Assembly: GCF_011044995.1 (NCBI RefSeq)
Contig: NZ_JAAKZW010000005.1
Span: 1 to 64,000, forward strand
Origin: Streptomyces mesophilus
Lineage (GTDB): Bacteria; Actinomycetota; Actinomycetes; Streptomycetales; Streptomycetaceae
DNA length: 64,000 bases
Reading direction: 5' to 3'
Shown here: piece by piece, positions 1 to 8,292 of the stretch
Numbering within the stretch: position 1 is the stretch's first letter
Layout: each line of letters opens with the position of its first letter
The notes under the pieces: generated by a model
The model's input: only the letters and a program-made list of their open reading frames with translations
Told to the model about the DNA's origin: nothing
The model's database searches: none
Translations under genes and position numbers: made by a program

Positions 1-54
1 GTGTCAGGCGGGCGCACCCGACCCCCTTCCGTCCCGGCCGCGCCCGCCTGACAC
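1..54. terminator. Long perfect inverted repeat, probable terminator
   Basis: Bases 1-14 (GTGTCAGGCGGGCG) are perfectly complementary to bases 41-54, with a 26-nt loop. It ends 9 nt before the ATG of the next gene and most likely terminates a gene lying left of the window. No T-tract follows, as is usual in Streptomyces. Confidence 0.6.
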
Positions 55-63
55 GATCTCGTT

Positions 64-2064
64 ATGACACACGGGGAAACGCACGCGGAAATACGGGACG
101 AGGAAGCCGAGTTGGCGGCCGCCGCAGAGGCCGGACAGGACGGTGCGTACCGCGCCTACGCCACGTTCCTCGGCAAGAACGGCCGGATGGACCAGGCCCT
201 TCCCTGGTGGGCCCGAGCGGCCGCGGACGGGGACGCGGATGCGGCGCGTACGCTCGCGATCTGTCACAAGGACCGCTGGGAGTTCGCCGAAGCCGAGCGC
301 TGGTACCGCAGCGCGGCCGACCGCGACGGCGGCTGCGCCTTCGGGCTCGGCACGCTCCTGAAGGAGGCCGGCGACCCGGACGGGGCACAGGAGTGGTACG
401 CGCGGGGAGCCGCACTCGGCAATGTCCAGTGCCTCACCAACGGTGCCGTGCTCAAAGCCGCCCGCCACGGTGCCTTCGCCGAAGCACAGGCGCAGCTGGC
501 CGAGGCGGCCGAACTCGGGGACCACAAGGCGGCATCGACCCGTCAGGTCATCGAGAACTTCGTCGACGACCTGGAGCTCTGGGAGGACAGGCTCGCGCGG
601 GCGGAGGCGGACGGGGACGCCGAGGCCGCGTTCGAGGCGCTGAGTCCGCTGCGCGACCCGGAGTACGCGGGCATGTTCACGTACTACCCGAGCACGATCC
701 GCGTGGCGGAGGCCCTCTACGCGCGAGCCGCGGCGGTCGGCTCCCACAAGGCCCTGATCGAGCAGGCCATCCTGGTCGCCCGCGACAGCGACCGGTTCGA
801 GGAAGCCCACGCCCTGGCCGTACGAGCGCATGAGCTCGGCTACTCGGGTGCGGCCTACGTCCTTGGTGTCTGGGCGTTCGAGCGCGGTGACCAGCGTGTG
901 GCCGAGCAGTGGTTCGAGACGGCGGCCGCGGCGCCCGACGGTCACGACTACGCCCGCTACTACCTCGGTCTCATCGGCATCATGCAGCGGCGGCTCGACG
1001 AGGCCGAGCGGTGGCTGCGTCTCACCGGCACCTCCGAGGACGAGGACGATCCGTACGACGGACTGCCCAAGATGTTCGTCGACCAGCTCGAGGAGATCGC
1101 GGCGATCCGCGCCGACCCCGCCCGGCTGCCCGACCCCGAACTCACCGCGCGCCTGCCCGAGTTGCGTGCGGCCGCGGAGGCCGGCGGTCCCGAGGAGTGC
1201 TTCGCGTACGCCGATGCGCTCGAGCGCCTCTACCGGCTGCCCGACGCGGCCGACTGGTACCGCAGATCCGGCACTCCGCGCGCGCTGCTCGACCTCGGCC
1301 GCATGCTGCAGGACTGCCAGGCCGACGAGACCCTGCTCGTGCCGTACTTCGAGCCCGCCGCCGAGGCCGGGGACGCGAGGGCGGCGTACAGCATCGCCGG
1401 GATCCACACCCGCGCGAAGGACGACCGGGCCGCCGGCATCTGGACGCTGAAGGCCGCGCAGCTCGGGCATGCGAGGGCCGCCTGGGGCGTCGGCTGGACC
1501 TCCGAAGAGCGGGGCGGGGACCCACAGTTCGCGGAGCGCTGGTACGTGCGCGCCGCCGAGGGCGGACTGGCGCGCCCCGCATTCCTGGCCGGTCGCAGCA
1601 TGGTGCGCTGGGGACGGTACGCCGAGGCCGAGCAGTGGCTCCAGATGGCGTGGGAGAACGACATCCCCGAGGCGGCGTACCACCTCGGCAGGGCGCTGCG
1701 CCGGCTCGGGCGCACCGCGCAGGCCGAGCAGTGGCTGCGCCGTGCAGTGGAGCGCTCCGGTGACTTCGACCGACCGCGGGGACCACTCGCCTCGCGCCCG
1801 GATCCGCGTCCCGAGCTGGCCGAGCTCCTCGTCGAGGCGGAGCGCGACGAGGAGGCCGCGCCACTCGTCGCGGACATCCTCGCCGAGTACCCGGGCCATC
1901 TTTACGGCCACCGCCTCGCCGGCCGGCTGGCCCGGCGCCGCGGCGATCTCACCACGGCCGAGCAGCACTTCGCGCAGATCGAGGAGCGGGACTCCGACCC
2001 CGGTACGCGAATGAGCCTGCGGGAGATCCGTGAGCTGCTTGCTCAGGTCACGCACGAACACTGA
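64..2064 (+). CDS. Sel1/TPR-like repeat protein
   Basis: A 666-residue protein built almost entirely of helical repeats of Sel1/TPR type. Units such as AEAERWYRSAA, AQEWYARGAALG, AEQWLQMAWE and AEQWLRRAVE recur about every 36 residues over the whole length. There is no signal peptide or membrane segment, so it should be cytoplasmic. Such solenoids are protein-interaction scaffolds and no catalytic domain is visible, so the partner is unknown. The ATG at 64 is the first start after the inverted repeat at 1-54. No convincing Shine-Dalgarno precedes it, so the message could be nearly leaderless or the start could differ slightly. It is monocistronic here; the next gene is on the other strand. 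Confidence 0.85.
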   Translation: MTHGETHAEIRDEEAELAAAAEAGQDGAYRAYATFLGKNGRMDQALPWWARAAADGDADAARTLAICHKDRWEFAEAERWYRSAADRDGGCAFGLGTLLKEAGDPDGAQEWYARGAALGNVQCLTNGAVLKAARHGAFAEAQAQLAEAAELGDHKAASTRQVIENFVDDLELWEDRLARAEADGDAEAAFEALSPLRDPEYAGMFTYYPSTIRVAEALYARAAAVGSHKALIEQAILVARDSDRFEEAHALAVRAHELGYSGAAYVLGVWAFERGDQRVAEQWFETAAAAPDGHDYARYYLGLIGIMQRRLDEAERWLRLTGTSEDEDDPYDGLPKMFVDQLEEIAAIRADPARLPDPELTARLPELRAAAEAGGPEECFAYADALERLYRLPDAADWYRRSGTPRALLDLGRMLQDCQADETLLVPYFEPAAEAGDARAAYSIAGIHTRAKDDRAAGIWTLKAAQLGHARAAWGVGWTSEERGGDPQFAERWYVRAAEGGLARPAFLAGRSMVRWGRYAEAEQWLQMAWENDIPEAAYHLGRALRRLGRTAQAEQWLRRAVERSGDFDRPRGPLASRPDPRPELAELLVEAERDEEAAPLVADILAEYPGHLYGHRLAGRLARRRGDLTTAEQHFAQIEERDSDPGTRMSLREIRELLAQVTHEH

Positions 2065-2206
2065 GCGGCGAGCAGCCGGGTGAAGTGGCCGGTGCCGGGC
2101 AGGCGTTGATGAGCGCGAGGTCAGCCCGGTACCGGTGCACGCCGCCGGACCGGCTCAGTTCTGCGCGGGCTCCGTGCCGGCGCAGGCGGCAGTCCGCCGC
2201 CCGCGG

Positions 2207-2722
2207 TCAGCCGCCGGGCGCGATACGAAGCACCGCGACGGTGGCCCCCGTCTTGAGGACCTCCAGGCTCATGACCTTGTTGATGGTCGCGACGGTCCCC
2301 CGGTCGCACTTCAGGCTGACACCGCCACCGCCGTGCGAGGACGTGCCGCCGCCTCCTGAGCACCCGGAGATGCTGTAGCCCGATCCTGTCAACGGCGCGG
2401 TGAGCTCGACCGATTCGCCGGTGATCGCTTTCACTGTCATCGGACCGAGTCCGTAGGTGTCGGGGACGGCCAGGACGTCTCCCACGGCGACCTCGACCTC
2501 GCATGTTCCGTCCGCGCAAGGTCCGGTCGGTGATGGCTTGGGCTCGGCCGGAGGGCTCGGTGGAGTGGTGGGCGGCGATGCGTCGGACCCGGACCGGCTG
2601 GAGGCGCCGTTCGCGTCCGAGGAGCCGGAGGAGCCCGAGGAACCCGAGGAGCATGCCTGGGCTCCGGCGAGCACGGCCACAACAGCCAGCGCGGCAACGG
2701 CAGATGACTTCGTACGCACCAT
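2207..2722 (-). CDS. Putative secreted lipoprotein, function unknown
   Basis: About 171 residues from the ATG at 2722 (MVRTKSSAV). An N-terminal hydrophobic segment ends in AGAQAC, a weak lipobox, followed by a Ser/Gly-rich linker and a Pro/Thr-rich stretch typical of surface-anchored Streptomyces proteins. The C-terminal part (about residues 70-170) is a small Cys-containing domain (GPCADGTCEVEVAVGD, then CSGGGG, then SLKCDRG) that I do not recognise. The reading frame is open 30 codons further upstream, but that part is low in hydrophobicity and precedes the signal sequence, so the start at 2722 is preferred. No neighbour suggests a role. Confidence 0.7.
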   Translation of the reverse strand: MVRTKSSAVAALAVVAVLAGAQACSSGSSGSSGSSDANGASSRSGSDASPPTTPPSPPAEPKPSPTGPCADGTCEVEVAVGDVLAVPDTYGLGPMTVKAITGESVELTAPLTGSGYSISGCSGGGGTSSHGGGGVSLKCDRGTVATINKVMSLEVLKTGATVAVLRIAPGG

Positions 2723-2804
2723 GGTCACGCCGGAATCCTGCTCCGGGCCGGCGGAGTCCATGCCGGACAAGTCCATGCCGGCCGGTTCGCCTCCGTCGTG
2801 CGGC

Positions 2805-2848
2805 GCGGTCACCGCGGGGCAGGGACCGGCTCGTCCCGCGGTGACCGC
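2805..2848 (-). terminator. Terminator of the GH16 gene
   Basis: A perfect 14-bp stem (2805-2818 with 2835-2848; GCGGTCACCGCGGG on the left arm) with a 16-nt loop, 10 nt beyond the GH16 stop codon at 2859. Confidence 0.75.
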
Positions 2849-2858
2849 GTCGTGCGGC

Positions 2859-4325
2859 TCAGCCGATCGGGACGGTCACCCGTGACTGATTGCCGATGCC
2901 CAGCGTGCTGGGGCCGTTGCCGATCGCGTTCCACACCTCGACGCGCACCCTGCCGTTCGTCATGGTGCCGTGCGCACCGGTCGAGGACTTGAGGCCGCGG
3001 GCCTGCGTGTAGTGCTCGTAGCCGGTCACGGGATCGGTGGCGAAATAGTGATACGTCTCCGTGCGCTCCCAGCTTCCGTCGCCCGTACGGTCGTAACTCA
3101 CCCGCACCTGCTGCCCGTTGGCGACCGTGGTGCCGGCGTCGACGAAGAGATCGAACTGGGTCGAGCCGCCGGTGTACGCGCCGTTGACTCCGCTCGCCGT
3201 GAAGACCTGCGGGTTGTACGGCGTACCGTCCCGGTTCACCCCGCCCGCGGACGGGAGTGCCGCCGTGGCGGCGGACGACTGAGCGGCGCCGAGGCCGCCA
3301 CCGGTCCGCAGGTGCAGTGCGGTCGGATCACCCGGGTCGGGATCGGGGTCCGTGCCGCCGCCGCGTGTCCACACCGCGACGTAGTCCACCAGCATCGGGC
3401 GGCCGGAGACGGTCTCGGGGACCGGGGTGCCGTGGCCCGCGACGCCGTTGGGGAAGGCGCCGCCCATCGCCACGTTGAGCAGGATGAAGTAGCCGGCGTG
3501 GCTGGTCATGTTGTTCCACGCCTCGGCTCCGACCCGGTTCTCGTCGACGCTGAGGTAAAGCTGTCCGTCGACGTACCAGCGCAGCACGTTGGGACTCACG
3601 CTGCGGTCCCATTCGAAGCGGTACGTATGGAACGCGGACTGGCAGCTCGCGCCCGGGCAGGCCCGGCTGGCGCCGATGCCCTGGGTTTCGTTGCAGGGGC
3701 CGCCCGGGTTCACGCCACAGTGCAGCACGCCCCAGACGGAGTTGATCCCGTTGACGTTCTCCATGATGTCGAACTCGCCTATGGCCGGCCAGTTCCAGTA
3801 GTTGCCCCGGTACGGCGCCCCGAGCGCCCAGAACGCCGGCCAGTAGCCGAGGGCCTGGGTGCCGGTGACGTTCGGCATCTGAATGCGGCCCTCGATGGCG
3901 AGCGTGCCGCCCGCGGGCGCCTTGAAGTCCGCGCGGCGGGTCTCGATACGGCCCGAGGTCCAGTTGCCGGCCCCGTCCTTGAGCGGGGTGATGCGCAGGT
4001 TGCCGCCGCCGTCGAGGCTCAGATTGGCGGGGTTCGCGGTGTAGTTCTGGATCTCTCCGGTGCCCCAGTTCGCAGGCCCGCCGGGGTAGTTGTGGCCGGT
4101 GTCGATCTGCCAGTTCGTGGACGAGGGCAGGGCGTTGTTCGCCCCGGTGAAGTCGTCGCTCCATTGCAGTGTCCAGCCGGGCGCGGGCGGCGGTACGTCG
4201 CCGCGCGCGTCGGCCGGCATCAGCACGGTGAGGAGTCCGACCGCCGCGCAGGCCGCGATCAGCGCGGCTCGCCATCTGCTCGAGGCCCCGGTGCGGGCAG
4301 CGGACGTCGTACGGCTCGTTCTCAT
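2859..4325 (-). CDS. Secreted GH16 beta-glucanase with C-terminal glucan-binding-like module
   Basis: A 488-residue secreted hydrolase. The ATG at 4325 has GGAGG 6 nt upstream. Residues 1-43 form a signal peptide. The GH16 domain spans about 45-320 and carries the signature EFDIME (E184 nucleophile, D186, E189 acid/base), so it should cleave beta-1,3 or mixed beta-1,3/1,4 glucans. After a short Asp/Pro linker (near GGGTDPDPDPGD) a C-terminal domain of about 140 residues follows; it resembles the glucan-binding modules attached to actinobacterial laminarinases (CBM56-like), an assignment made from memory. A CebR-like operator lies 34 bp upstream, so induction by cello- or laminari-oligosaccharides is likely. 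The gene is monocistronic. Confidence 0.93.
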   Translation of the reverse strand: MRTSRTTSAARTGASSRWRAALIAACAAVGLLTVLMPADARGDVPPPAPGWTLQWSDDFTGANNALPSSTNWQIDTGHNYPGGPANWGTGEIQNYTANPANLSLDGGGNLRITPLKDGAGNWTSGRIETRRADFKAPAGGTLAIEGRIQMPNVTGTQALGYWPAFWALGAPYRGNYWNWPAIGEFDIMENVNGINSVWGVLHCGVNPGGPCNETQGIGASRACPGASCQSAFHTYRFEWDRSVSPNVLRWYVDGQLYLSVDENRVGAEAWNNMTSHAGYFILLNVAMGGAFPNGVAGHGTPVPETVSGRPMLVDYVAVWTRGGGTDPDPDPGDPTALHLRTGGGLGAAQSSAATAALPSAGGVNRDGTPYNPQVFTASGVNGAYTGGSTQFDLFVDAGTTVANGQQVRVSYDRTGDGSWERTETYHYFATDPVTGYEHYTQARGLKSSTGAHGTMTNGRVRVEVWNAIGNGPSTLGIGNQSRVTVPIG

Positions 4326-4358
4326 GGCGCCTCCGTGAGGGCGTGAACCGGTGGGGGG

Positions 4359-4372
4359 TGAGAGCGCTCCCA
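4359..4372. promoter_or_regulatory. CebR-like (LacI family) operator
   Basis: TGAGAGCGCTCCCA differs by one base from the Streptomyces CebR box TGGGAGCGCTCCCA. It lies 34 bp upstream of the GH16 start codon, a typical repressor position. Confidence 0.7.
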
Positions 4373-4451
4373 CAGTTCTTTTATTCACGGAATGCGGCGC
4401 CGTCTATGGCATGACTCGGCCAACTTTTGAAGGCGGGCCGAGCAACACGGG

Positions 4452-4483
4452 ACAGGTGTGACGCGGGCGTGCGTCACACCTGT
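4452..4483. terminator. Terminator-like hairpin without an obvious gene
   Basis: ACAGGTGTGACGC (4452-4464) pairs perfectly with 4471-4483 around a 6-nt loop. Both flanking genes are transcribed away from it, so a terminator here would serve an unannotated transcript or limit upstream read-through. Confidence 0.55.
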
Positions 4484-4746
4484 GGTTCACGAAGGCGCGG
4501 CGGTCAGGGGCAGGAGTGGGCGTGCCGAGAGTCACCCCGCGCCGCTCGGAGTGTGAGCCCACGCATATGACCCAGCGCACATGCTAAGGACGCTAGTAGT
4601 GCCGCCGGTGCGCCGTGGAGCCTTGTGAGGGCTTCGGGCTGGGGGCCGTGGGGGTCCTCTGCTGACCGAGGTAGTACGTCACATCTTTGCGTCGGCCGTC
4701 CGGGCGGGGCTACGACTGGCTGACGTTCCCGGACAGCCGGGAGCAA

Positions 4747-4764
4747 CCGGGCGGATTCGCCCGG
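4747..4764 (+). promoter_or_regulatory. Leader hairpin upstream of the transglycosylase gene
   Basis: CCGGGCG-GATT-CGCCCGG, a perfect 7-bp stem with a GATT loop, ending 35 nt before the ATG at 4800. It could affect the 5' leader or be a chance GC palindrome. No c-di-AMP (ydaO-type) riboswitch core was found. Confidence 0.35.
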
Positions 4765-4799
4765 CACCATGACGTACCGCATTGGAGCGCACACCCCCT

Positions 4800-5297
4800 A
4801 TGACCCCCACGCAGACCCGAACCCGCATCGCACGACTGCGCAAGATCACGTTCACCGGCATAGCCACCGCGGGCACCGCGGCCGCCGCTCTCGCCTTGGC
4901 CCCCTCCCCCGCCCAGGCCGCCGAGCCCGCGGGGAGCGCTCCGTCGGCGCAGCGCGCGGCGGACGACAAGACCTACCCCGAAAACCTCGACGGCTGGATC
5001 CGCGAGTCCCTCGACATCATGAAGGCCGAGGGCATCCCCGGCAGCTACGAGGGACTGCACCGCAACATCATCCGCGAGTCCGGCGGTGACCCGAGCGCCC
5101 AGAACAACTGGGACATCAACGCCCAGAACGGCACCCCCTCCAAGGGACTGCTCCAGGTCATCCAGCCCACGTTCGACGCCTACCACGTCGAGGGCACCCC
5201 CGAGGACCTGACCGACCCGGTCGCCAACATCACCGCGGCCGCCAACTACGCCGCGGACCGCTACGGCTCCATCGACAACGTCGACTCCGCGTACTGA
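4800..5297 (+). CDS. Secreted transglycosylase SLT-domain protein
   Basis: A 165-residue exported protein. A basic N-terminus and hydrophobic core lead to a cleavage site near PAQAAEP (about residue 42). The rest is a goose-type/SLT lysozyme-like domain with the catalytic glutamate in RESGGDP, then the conserved NNWDINAQ and SKGLLQVIQPTF segments. It should cut peptidoglycan glycan strands outside the membrane. GGAG lies upstream of the ATG at 4800; an in-frame TTG at 4782 is less likely. No LysM or other anchoring domain is present. The next gene is a cell-wall LCP ligase 55 bp downstream, consistent with a wall-remodelling pair. The stop codon lies inside a short tandem duplication. Confidence 0.88.
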   Translation: MTPTQTRTRIARLRKITFTGIATAGTAAAALALAPSPAQAAEPAGSAPSAQRAADDKTYPENLDGWIRESLDIMKAEGIPGSYEGLHRNIIRESGGDPSAQNNWDINAQNGTPSKGLLQVIQPTFDAYHVEGTPEDLTDPVANITAAANYAADRYGSIDNVDSAY

Positions 5298-5338
5298 GAC
5301 CCGGCAGGCGAATCCGCGTACTGAGAACCCGGCAGACG
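5286..5338. repeat. Tandem duplication across the stop codon of the SLT gene
   Basis: TCCGCGTACTGAGACCCGG at 5286-5304 recurs, with one inserted A, from 5313 (whole unit about 26 bp). The second copy carries a non-functional replica of the gene's last codons and stop, which indicates a recent slippage or duplication event. Confidence 0.8.
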
Positions 5339-5352
5339 ATAGAGGGCAGCGC

Positions 5353-6483
5353 ATGCCGCACCAGAACGAACACCCCGCGCAGCCGGCCGGCGCCCCACCG
5401 GCCCCCGGTTACGGACCTCCACGGCTCGGCCGCTCCCGCCACAAGGCACGCAAGACGGGTCTGCGGTACGTGGCCTGGGGCACCCTGGCTCTCCTGCTCG
5501 CCACCGGCGGCGGCGTCGCCTACGCCTGGCAGCACCTCGACGGCAACATCAAGTCCACCGACCTGAACGCCGCGCTGGGGCAGGACCGGCCCGACGCGCA
5601 GCGCGGCGGTGCGCAGAACATCCTGCTGCTCGGATCGGACTCCCGGGCGGGCACCCACGGCAAGTACGGCCAGGGAGTCAGCGGGGCACGGGCCGACACG
5701 GCGATGGTGCTGCACGTCGACAAGAGCCACCAGAAGGCCTCCGTCGTCAGCATTCCGCGCGACACGATGGTCGAACGCCCCGCGTGTACGAAGCCCGGCG
5801 GCGACGAGACGCCCGGCGCACAGCAGGCGATGTTCAACTCGTCCTACGCGGTGGGCGGACCGGCCTGCACCGTCAAGACCGTCGAGAAGATGTCGGGCCT
5901 GCGCATGGACCACTACCTCGAAGTCGACTTCAAGGGGTTCCAGAAGCTCATCGACGAGCTCGGCGGCGTGGACATCACAACCCGCAAGGCCATCGACGAC
6001 CCCAACAGCGGTCTCTCGCTCACCGCCGGCAAGCACCGCCTCAACGGCGAGCAGGCACTCGCGCTCGTACGCACCCGGCATGGCGTGGGCGACGGCAGCG
6101 ACCTGGGGCGCATCCAGCTCCAGCAGGCGTTCGTCAAGGCCCTGATCCACCGCGCGCACACCGTCGATCCGCTGGGCAGCCCGGCCAAGTCCTACGCGCT
6201 CGCCGACACCGCCACCAAGAGCATCAGCGCGGACTCCGACCTGGCCTCGGCGGACAAGTTGCTCGGTCTGGCCAAGGATCTCAAGGACATCAGCCCCGAG
6301 CGCACCCGGATGGTCACCCTGCCCGTCACCTACGACGCACAGGACGCCGGCCGCGTACTGCCGCTCGACAAGGCCTCGCACCAGGTGTGGACGGCCTTGC
6401 GCCAGGACCGGCCCGTCCCGGAGTCCGCGACCTCGGCGTCCGTGGGCGACAAGGCCGATACGCCGGTGAAGGCGGGCAGTTGA
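5353..6483 (+). CDS. LytR-CpsA-Psr (LCP) family glycopolymer transferase
   Basis: A 376-residue membrane protein. A Pro-rich cytoplasmic tail (1-35) is followed by one transmembrane helix (about 38-60, YVAWGTLALLLATGGGVAYAW) and an extracellular LCP domain (about 85-345). Family motifs are clear: NILLLGSDSR, ARADTAMVLHV, SIPRDTMV, VDFKGFQKLIDELGGVDI, LNGEQALALVRTRH and DLGRIQLQQAFV. LCP enzymes transfer lipid-linked secondary wall polymers (teichoic acid or arabinogalactan type) to peptidoglycan. The ATG at 5353 follows GAGGGCAGCGC. The gene lies 55 bp after the transglycosylase gene on the same strand and may be co-transcribed with it. A hairpin follows the stop. Confidence 0.93.
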   Translation: MPHQNEHPAQPAGAPPAPGYGPPRLGRSRHKARKTGLRYVAWGTLALLLATGGGVAYAWQHLDGNIKSTDLNAALGQDRPDAQRGGAQNILLLGSDSRAGTHGKYGQGVSGARADTAMVLHVDKSHQKASVVSIPRDTMVERPACTKPGGDETPGAQQAMFNSSYAVGGPACTVKTVEKMSGLRMDHYLEVDFKGFQKLIDELGGVDITTRKAIDDPNSGLSLTAGKHRLNGEQALALVRTRHGVGDGSDLGRIQLQQAFVKALIHRAHTVDPLGSPAKSYALADTATKSISADSDLASADKLLGLAKDLKDISPERTRMVTLPVTYDAQDAGRVLPLDKASHQVWTALRQDRPVPESATSASVGDKADTPVKAGS

Positions 6484-6493
6484 GGGCGCCGTA

Positions 6494-6512
6494 CGCCACC
6501 CACGCGGTGGCG
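6494..6512 (+). terminator. Hairpin after the LCP gene
   Basis: CGCCACC (6494-6500) pairs with GGTGGCG (6506-6512) around a 5-nt loop, 10 nt after the LCP stop codon. Confidence 0.5.
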
Positions 6513-6651
6513 TGCTCGCAGTCGGGGCACCCGTAGTCGGCGTGCCCGTAGCTCAAGTAATGCTCTGAGATGGCGGGATGAGGGTTGGACCCTTGGCCGG
6601 CAGGTGACACTGCCGGCAGGTGCAGCGGGCCGAATCGGGGGGCGGGTCTGG

Positions 6652-7254
6652 ATGCGGTGGGGGTTCCGGAGGTTCAGCAGGGGTTCGGGCGCGGCGCGGG
6701 ATCTGGGCGTCTATGACGTCGCGTTCCTGGCGGGCGGGCCTCAGCGGGTGGCGGACAGCGCGATCATCGCGCTGAACAGGCGCGGCCTCGTCGTGGTGCT
6801 CGCCTCACGGGTACGTGCGGTGGATGGCGAGCACCCCGAGCATGCCGTCGAGCGTGCTGTGCTCGTCTTCTGCCGGCGCAGCAAGGTCATCAACGCCGTA
6901 CGTGCTGCCGTGCAACGCTCCCCGGAAGTCGAGGAGATCGGGCGTCGGCTGGCCGCACGGGGTCTGGTGGCGGGCTCGCGGCGGAGGGTGACGCGTGCGG
7001 GCAGGCGCCACCTGCAGGCGGCCCGGGACGACGCGAGCGTGCCGCAGTACGTCCTTGGCGGGGCCACGATTTCCCGGGACGGGACGGTGCGACACCGGGG
7101 TGGCCACGCGCAGACGCTGCCGGCCGGTCTCGGCCGGACGCTGAGGCGCATGGGCAAGGCCCTGGACAACGACTCCGATCCGGGCTCGGATGCGGGCACA
7201 TACGCCGGGAGCGGTTCGAGTTGCGGTGGCGGCGGAGGTGGTGGGGGCGATTGA
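6652..7254 (+). CDS. TIGR04222-type protein, Gly-rich C-terminus
   Basis: About 200 residues if started at the ATG at 6652, which has a purine-rich GGGGGGCGGG upstream; the frame is open to 6604. The segment DLGVYDVAFLAGGPQRVADSAI matches in style the actinobacterial TIGR04222 family, which typically begins DLYEVAYLAGGP and ends in a Gly/Cys-rich tail. This protein ends SSCGGGGGGGGD. It lacks the transmembrane helices often found N-terminal to this domain. The biochemical role of the family is unknown. It is flanked by a terminator-like hairpin on the left and converges with the DUF3500 gene on the right. Quoted family features are from memory. Confidence 0.75.
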   Translation: MRWGFRRFSRGSGAARDLGVYDVAFLAGGPQRVADSAIIALNRRGLVVVLASRVRAVDGEHPEHAVERAVLVFCRRSKVINAVRAAVQRSPEVEEIGRRLAARGLVAGSRRRVTRAGRRHLQAARDDASVPQYVLGGATISRDGTVRHRGGHAQTLPAGLGRTLRRMGKALDNDSDPGSDAGTYAGSGSSCGGGGGGGGD

Positions 7255-7317
7255 GGCCTCACCCGCCGGCCAGGTGCACAACTCCGCATGCTCCAGGGGG
7301 CGTTCGCGCCGAGCCGG

Positions 7318-8292
7318 TCAGCCGTCGGTGTGCTGATCCGTGTAGTGCGTCCGCAGAAGATCGATGCCCCAGTCGTGGCGTAGGTGCCGCCACACGGAGT
7401 GGGCGTGGTTGCCGTTGTCCTGGGTGTTGTCGTACTCGATGAGGAAATCGGGCGATCGTACGCAGTAGTAGTGCTGTTCGCCGGGGGCCGTGCCGCCGGC
7501 CCAGGCGAAGGAGAGCGCCTCCAGGCCGCGCGCTTGGACCTCGGACCAGCGGGCCTGTGCGTAGGCGGCAGGAGCCCGGTCGAAGTAGCGGCGCACCAGG
7601 TGTTCGAGGAGCTGTTGCTGCGGGTCCGTCATCGCGCCGTACGACAGGCCGGCCGGCAGCACGCCGGGGTCGGCGAACGGGTCGTCGCGGGTGAGGATGT
7701 CGTCCGGCGGCGTGGCCGAGAAGACCGCTTCGGTGCGCCGGGCGCGGTCCAGGCCGGTGACGAGATCGCGGGCCAGATCCTCTTCCGGGCCCAGCAACCG
7801 CCGCCCTGCGTGCGGGCCGTCGGCGATGCGCGCCGGCTCCGAGCCGATGAAGTGGGGCGTCACCCGGATACCGCCCGCCGCGACCAGCACATGAACGGCG
7901 AGGTGGTGGCCGTTCATCCGCCAGCCCCATGGGCCGTCACCGTCGGGATCGCCCAGCAGCCGCAGCCAGTACCGGTCCGGGCCCGTCGCCCCGACCAGGA
8001 CACGGCGATGACGTTCCACCTCGATCGCGCCGAGGGCCAGCTCCGCGCCCAGCGCGCCGTGCGCGGCGGCGAGCACCGCATCGACCGCCTCGCGCTGTAC
8101 GCCGTCGAGCCCCTCGGTGGACAACCCCGGCCGTGAGCCGGGCAGATACGTCCACTCCCGCAGCTCCGGGGCATCAAGCCGGCTCGGCGCCGCCCGCAAC
8201 TCGCGTACCTGCTCCGGCTCCAGGACCTTCAGGAGCGTATGTACCGCGGCGCGCAAGCTCGCCGTCGGCGCCTCCGCCTCCATCCCACCCAT
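7318..8292 (-). CDS. DUF3500 family protein
   Basis: A 324-residue cytoplasmic protein with the layout of DUF3500 proteins: an N-terminal helical part, a central GPWGWRMNGHHLAVHV segment, PHFIGSEPARI, and a C-terminal block containing FAWAGG, GEQHYYCVRSPDFLIEYDN and HAHSVWRHLRHDWG. The many conserved His, Asp and Glu residues suggest metal binding or hydrolysis, but I know of no assigned reaction. The ATG at 8292 is preceded by GAGGAGG. It is monocistronic and divergent from the large secreted protein gene. Confidence 0.85.
   Translation of the reverse strand: MGGMEAEAPTASLRAAVHTLLKVLEPEQVRELRAAPSRLDAPELREWTYLPGSRPGLSTEGLDGVQREAVDAVLAAAHGALGAELALGAIEVERHRRVLVGATGPDRYWLRLLGDPDGDGPWGWRMNGHHLAVHVLVAAGGIRVTPHFIGSEPARIADGPHAGRRLLGPEEDLARDLVTGLDRARRTEAVFSATPPDDILTRDDPFADPGVLPAGLSYGAMTDPQQQLLEHLVRRYFDRAPAAYAQARWSEVQARGLEALSFAWAGGTAPGEQHYYCVRSPDFLIEYDNTQDNGNHAHSVWRHLRHDWGIDLLRTHYTDQHTDG

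Larger units (their letters stand above)
4326..4799. other. 474-bp divergent intergenic region
   Basis: It lies between the GH16 gene (leftward) and the transglycosylase gene (rightward). It holds the CebR-like box at 4359-4372, a 13-bp perfect hairpin at 4452-4483 and a 7-bp hairpin at 4747-4764. Between about 4490 and 4740 I see no convincing protein gene: the open frames lack ribosome sites and resemble nothing. Confidence 0.6.

Noticed and set aside
2859-4346. Long plus-strand frame across the GH16 gene
   Set aside because: It is the reverse of a GH16 gene with catalytic motif and terminator, and has no recognisable domain.
4500-4781. Possible ydaO (c-di-AMP) or other riboswitch before the transglycosylase gene
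   Set aside because: The conserved cores of the ydaO leader seen before Streptomyces rpf-type genes are not present; only simple hairpins are found.
4504-4794. Minus-strand 96-codon frame in the divergent intergenic region
   Set aside because: It has no ribosome site, no similarity, and covers the promoter of the transglycosylase gene.
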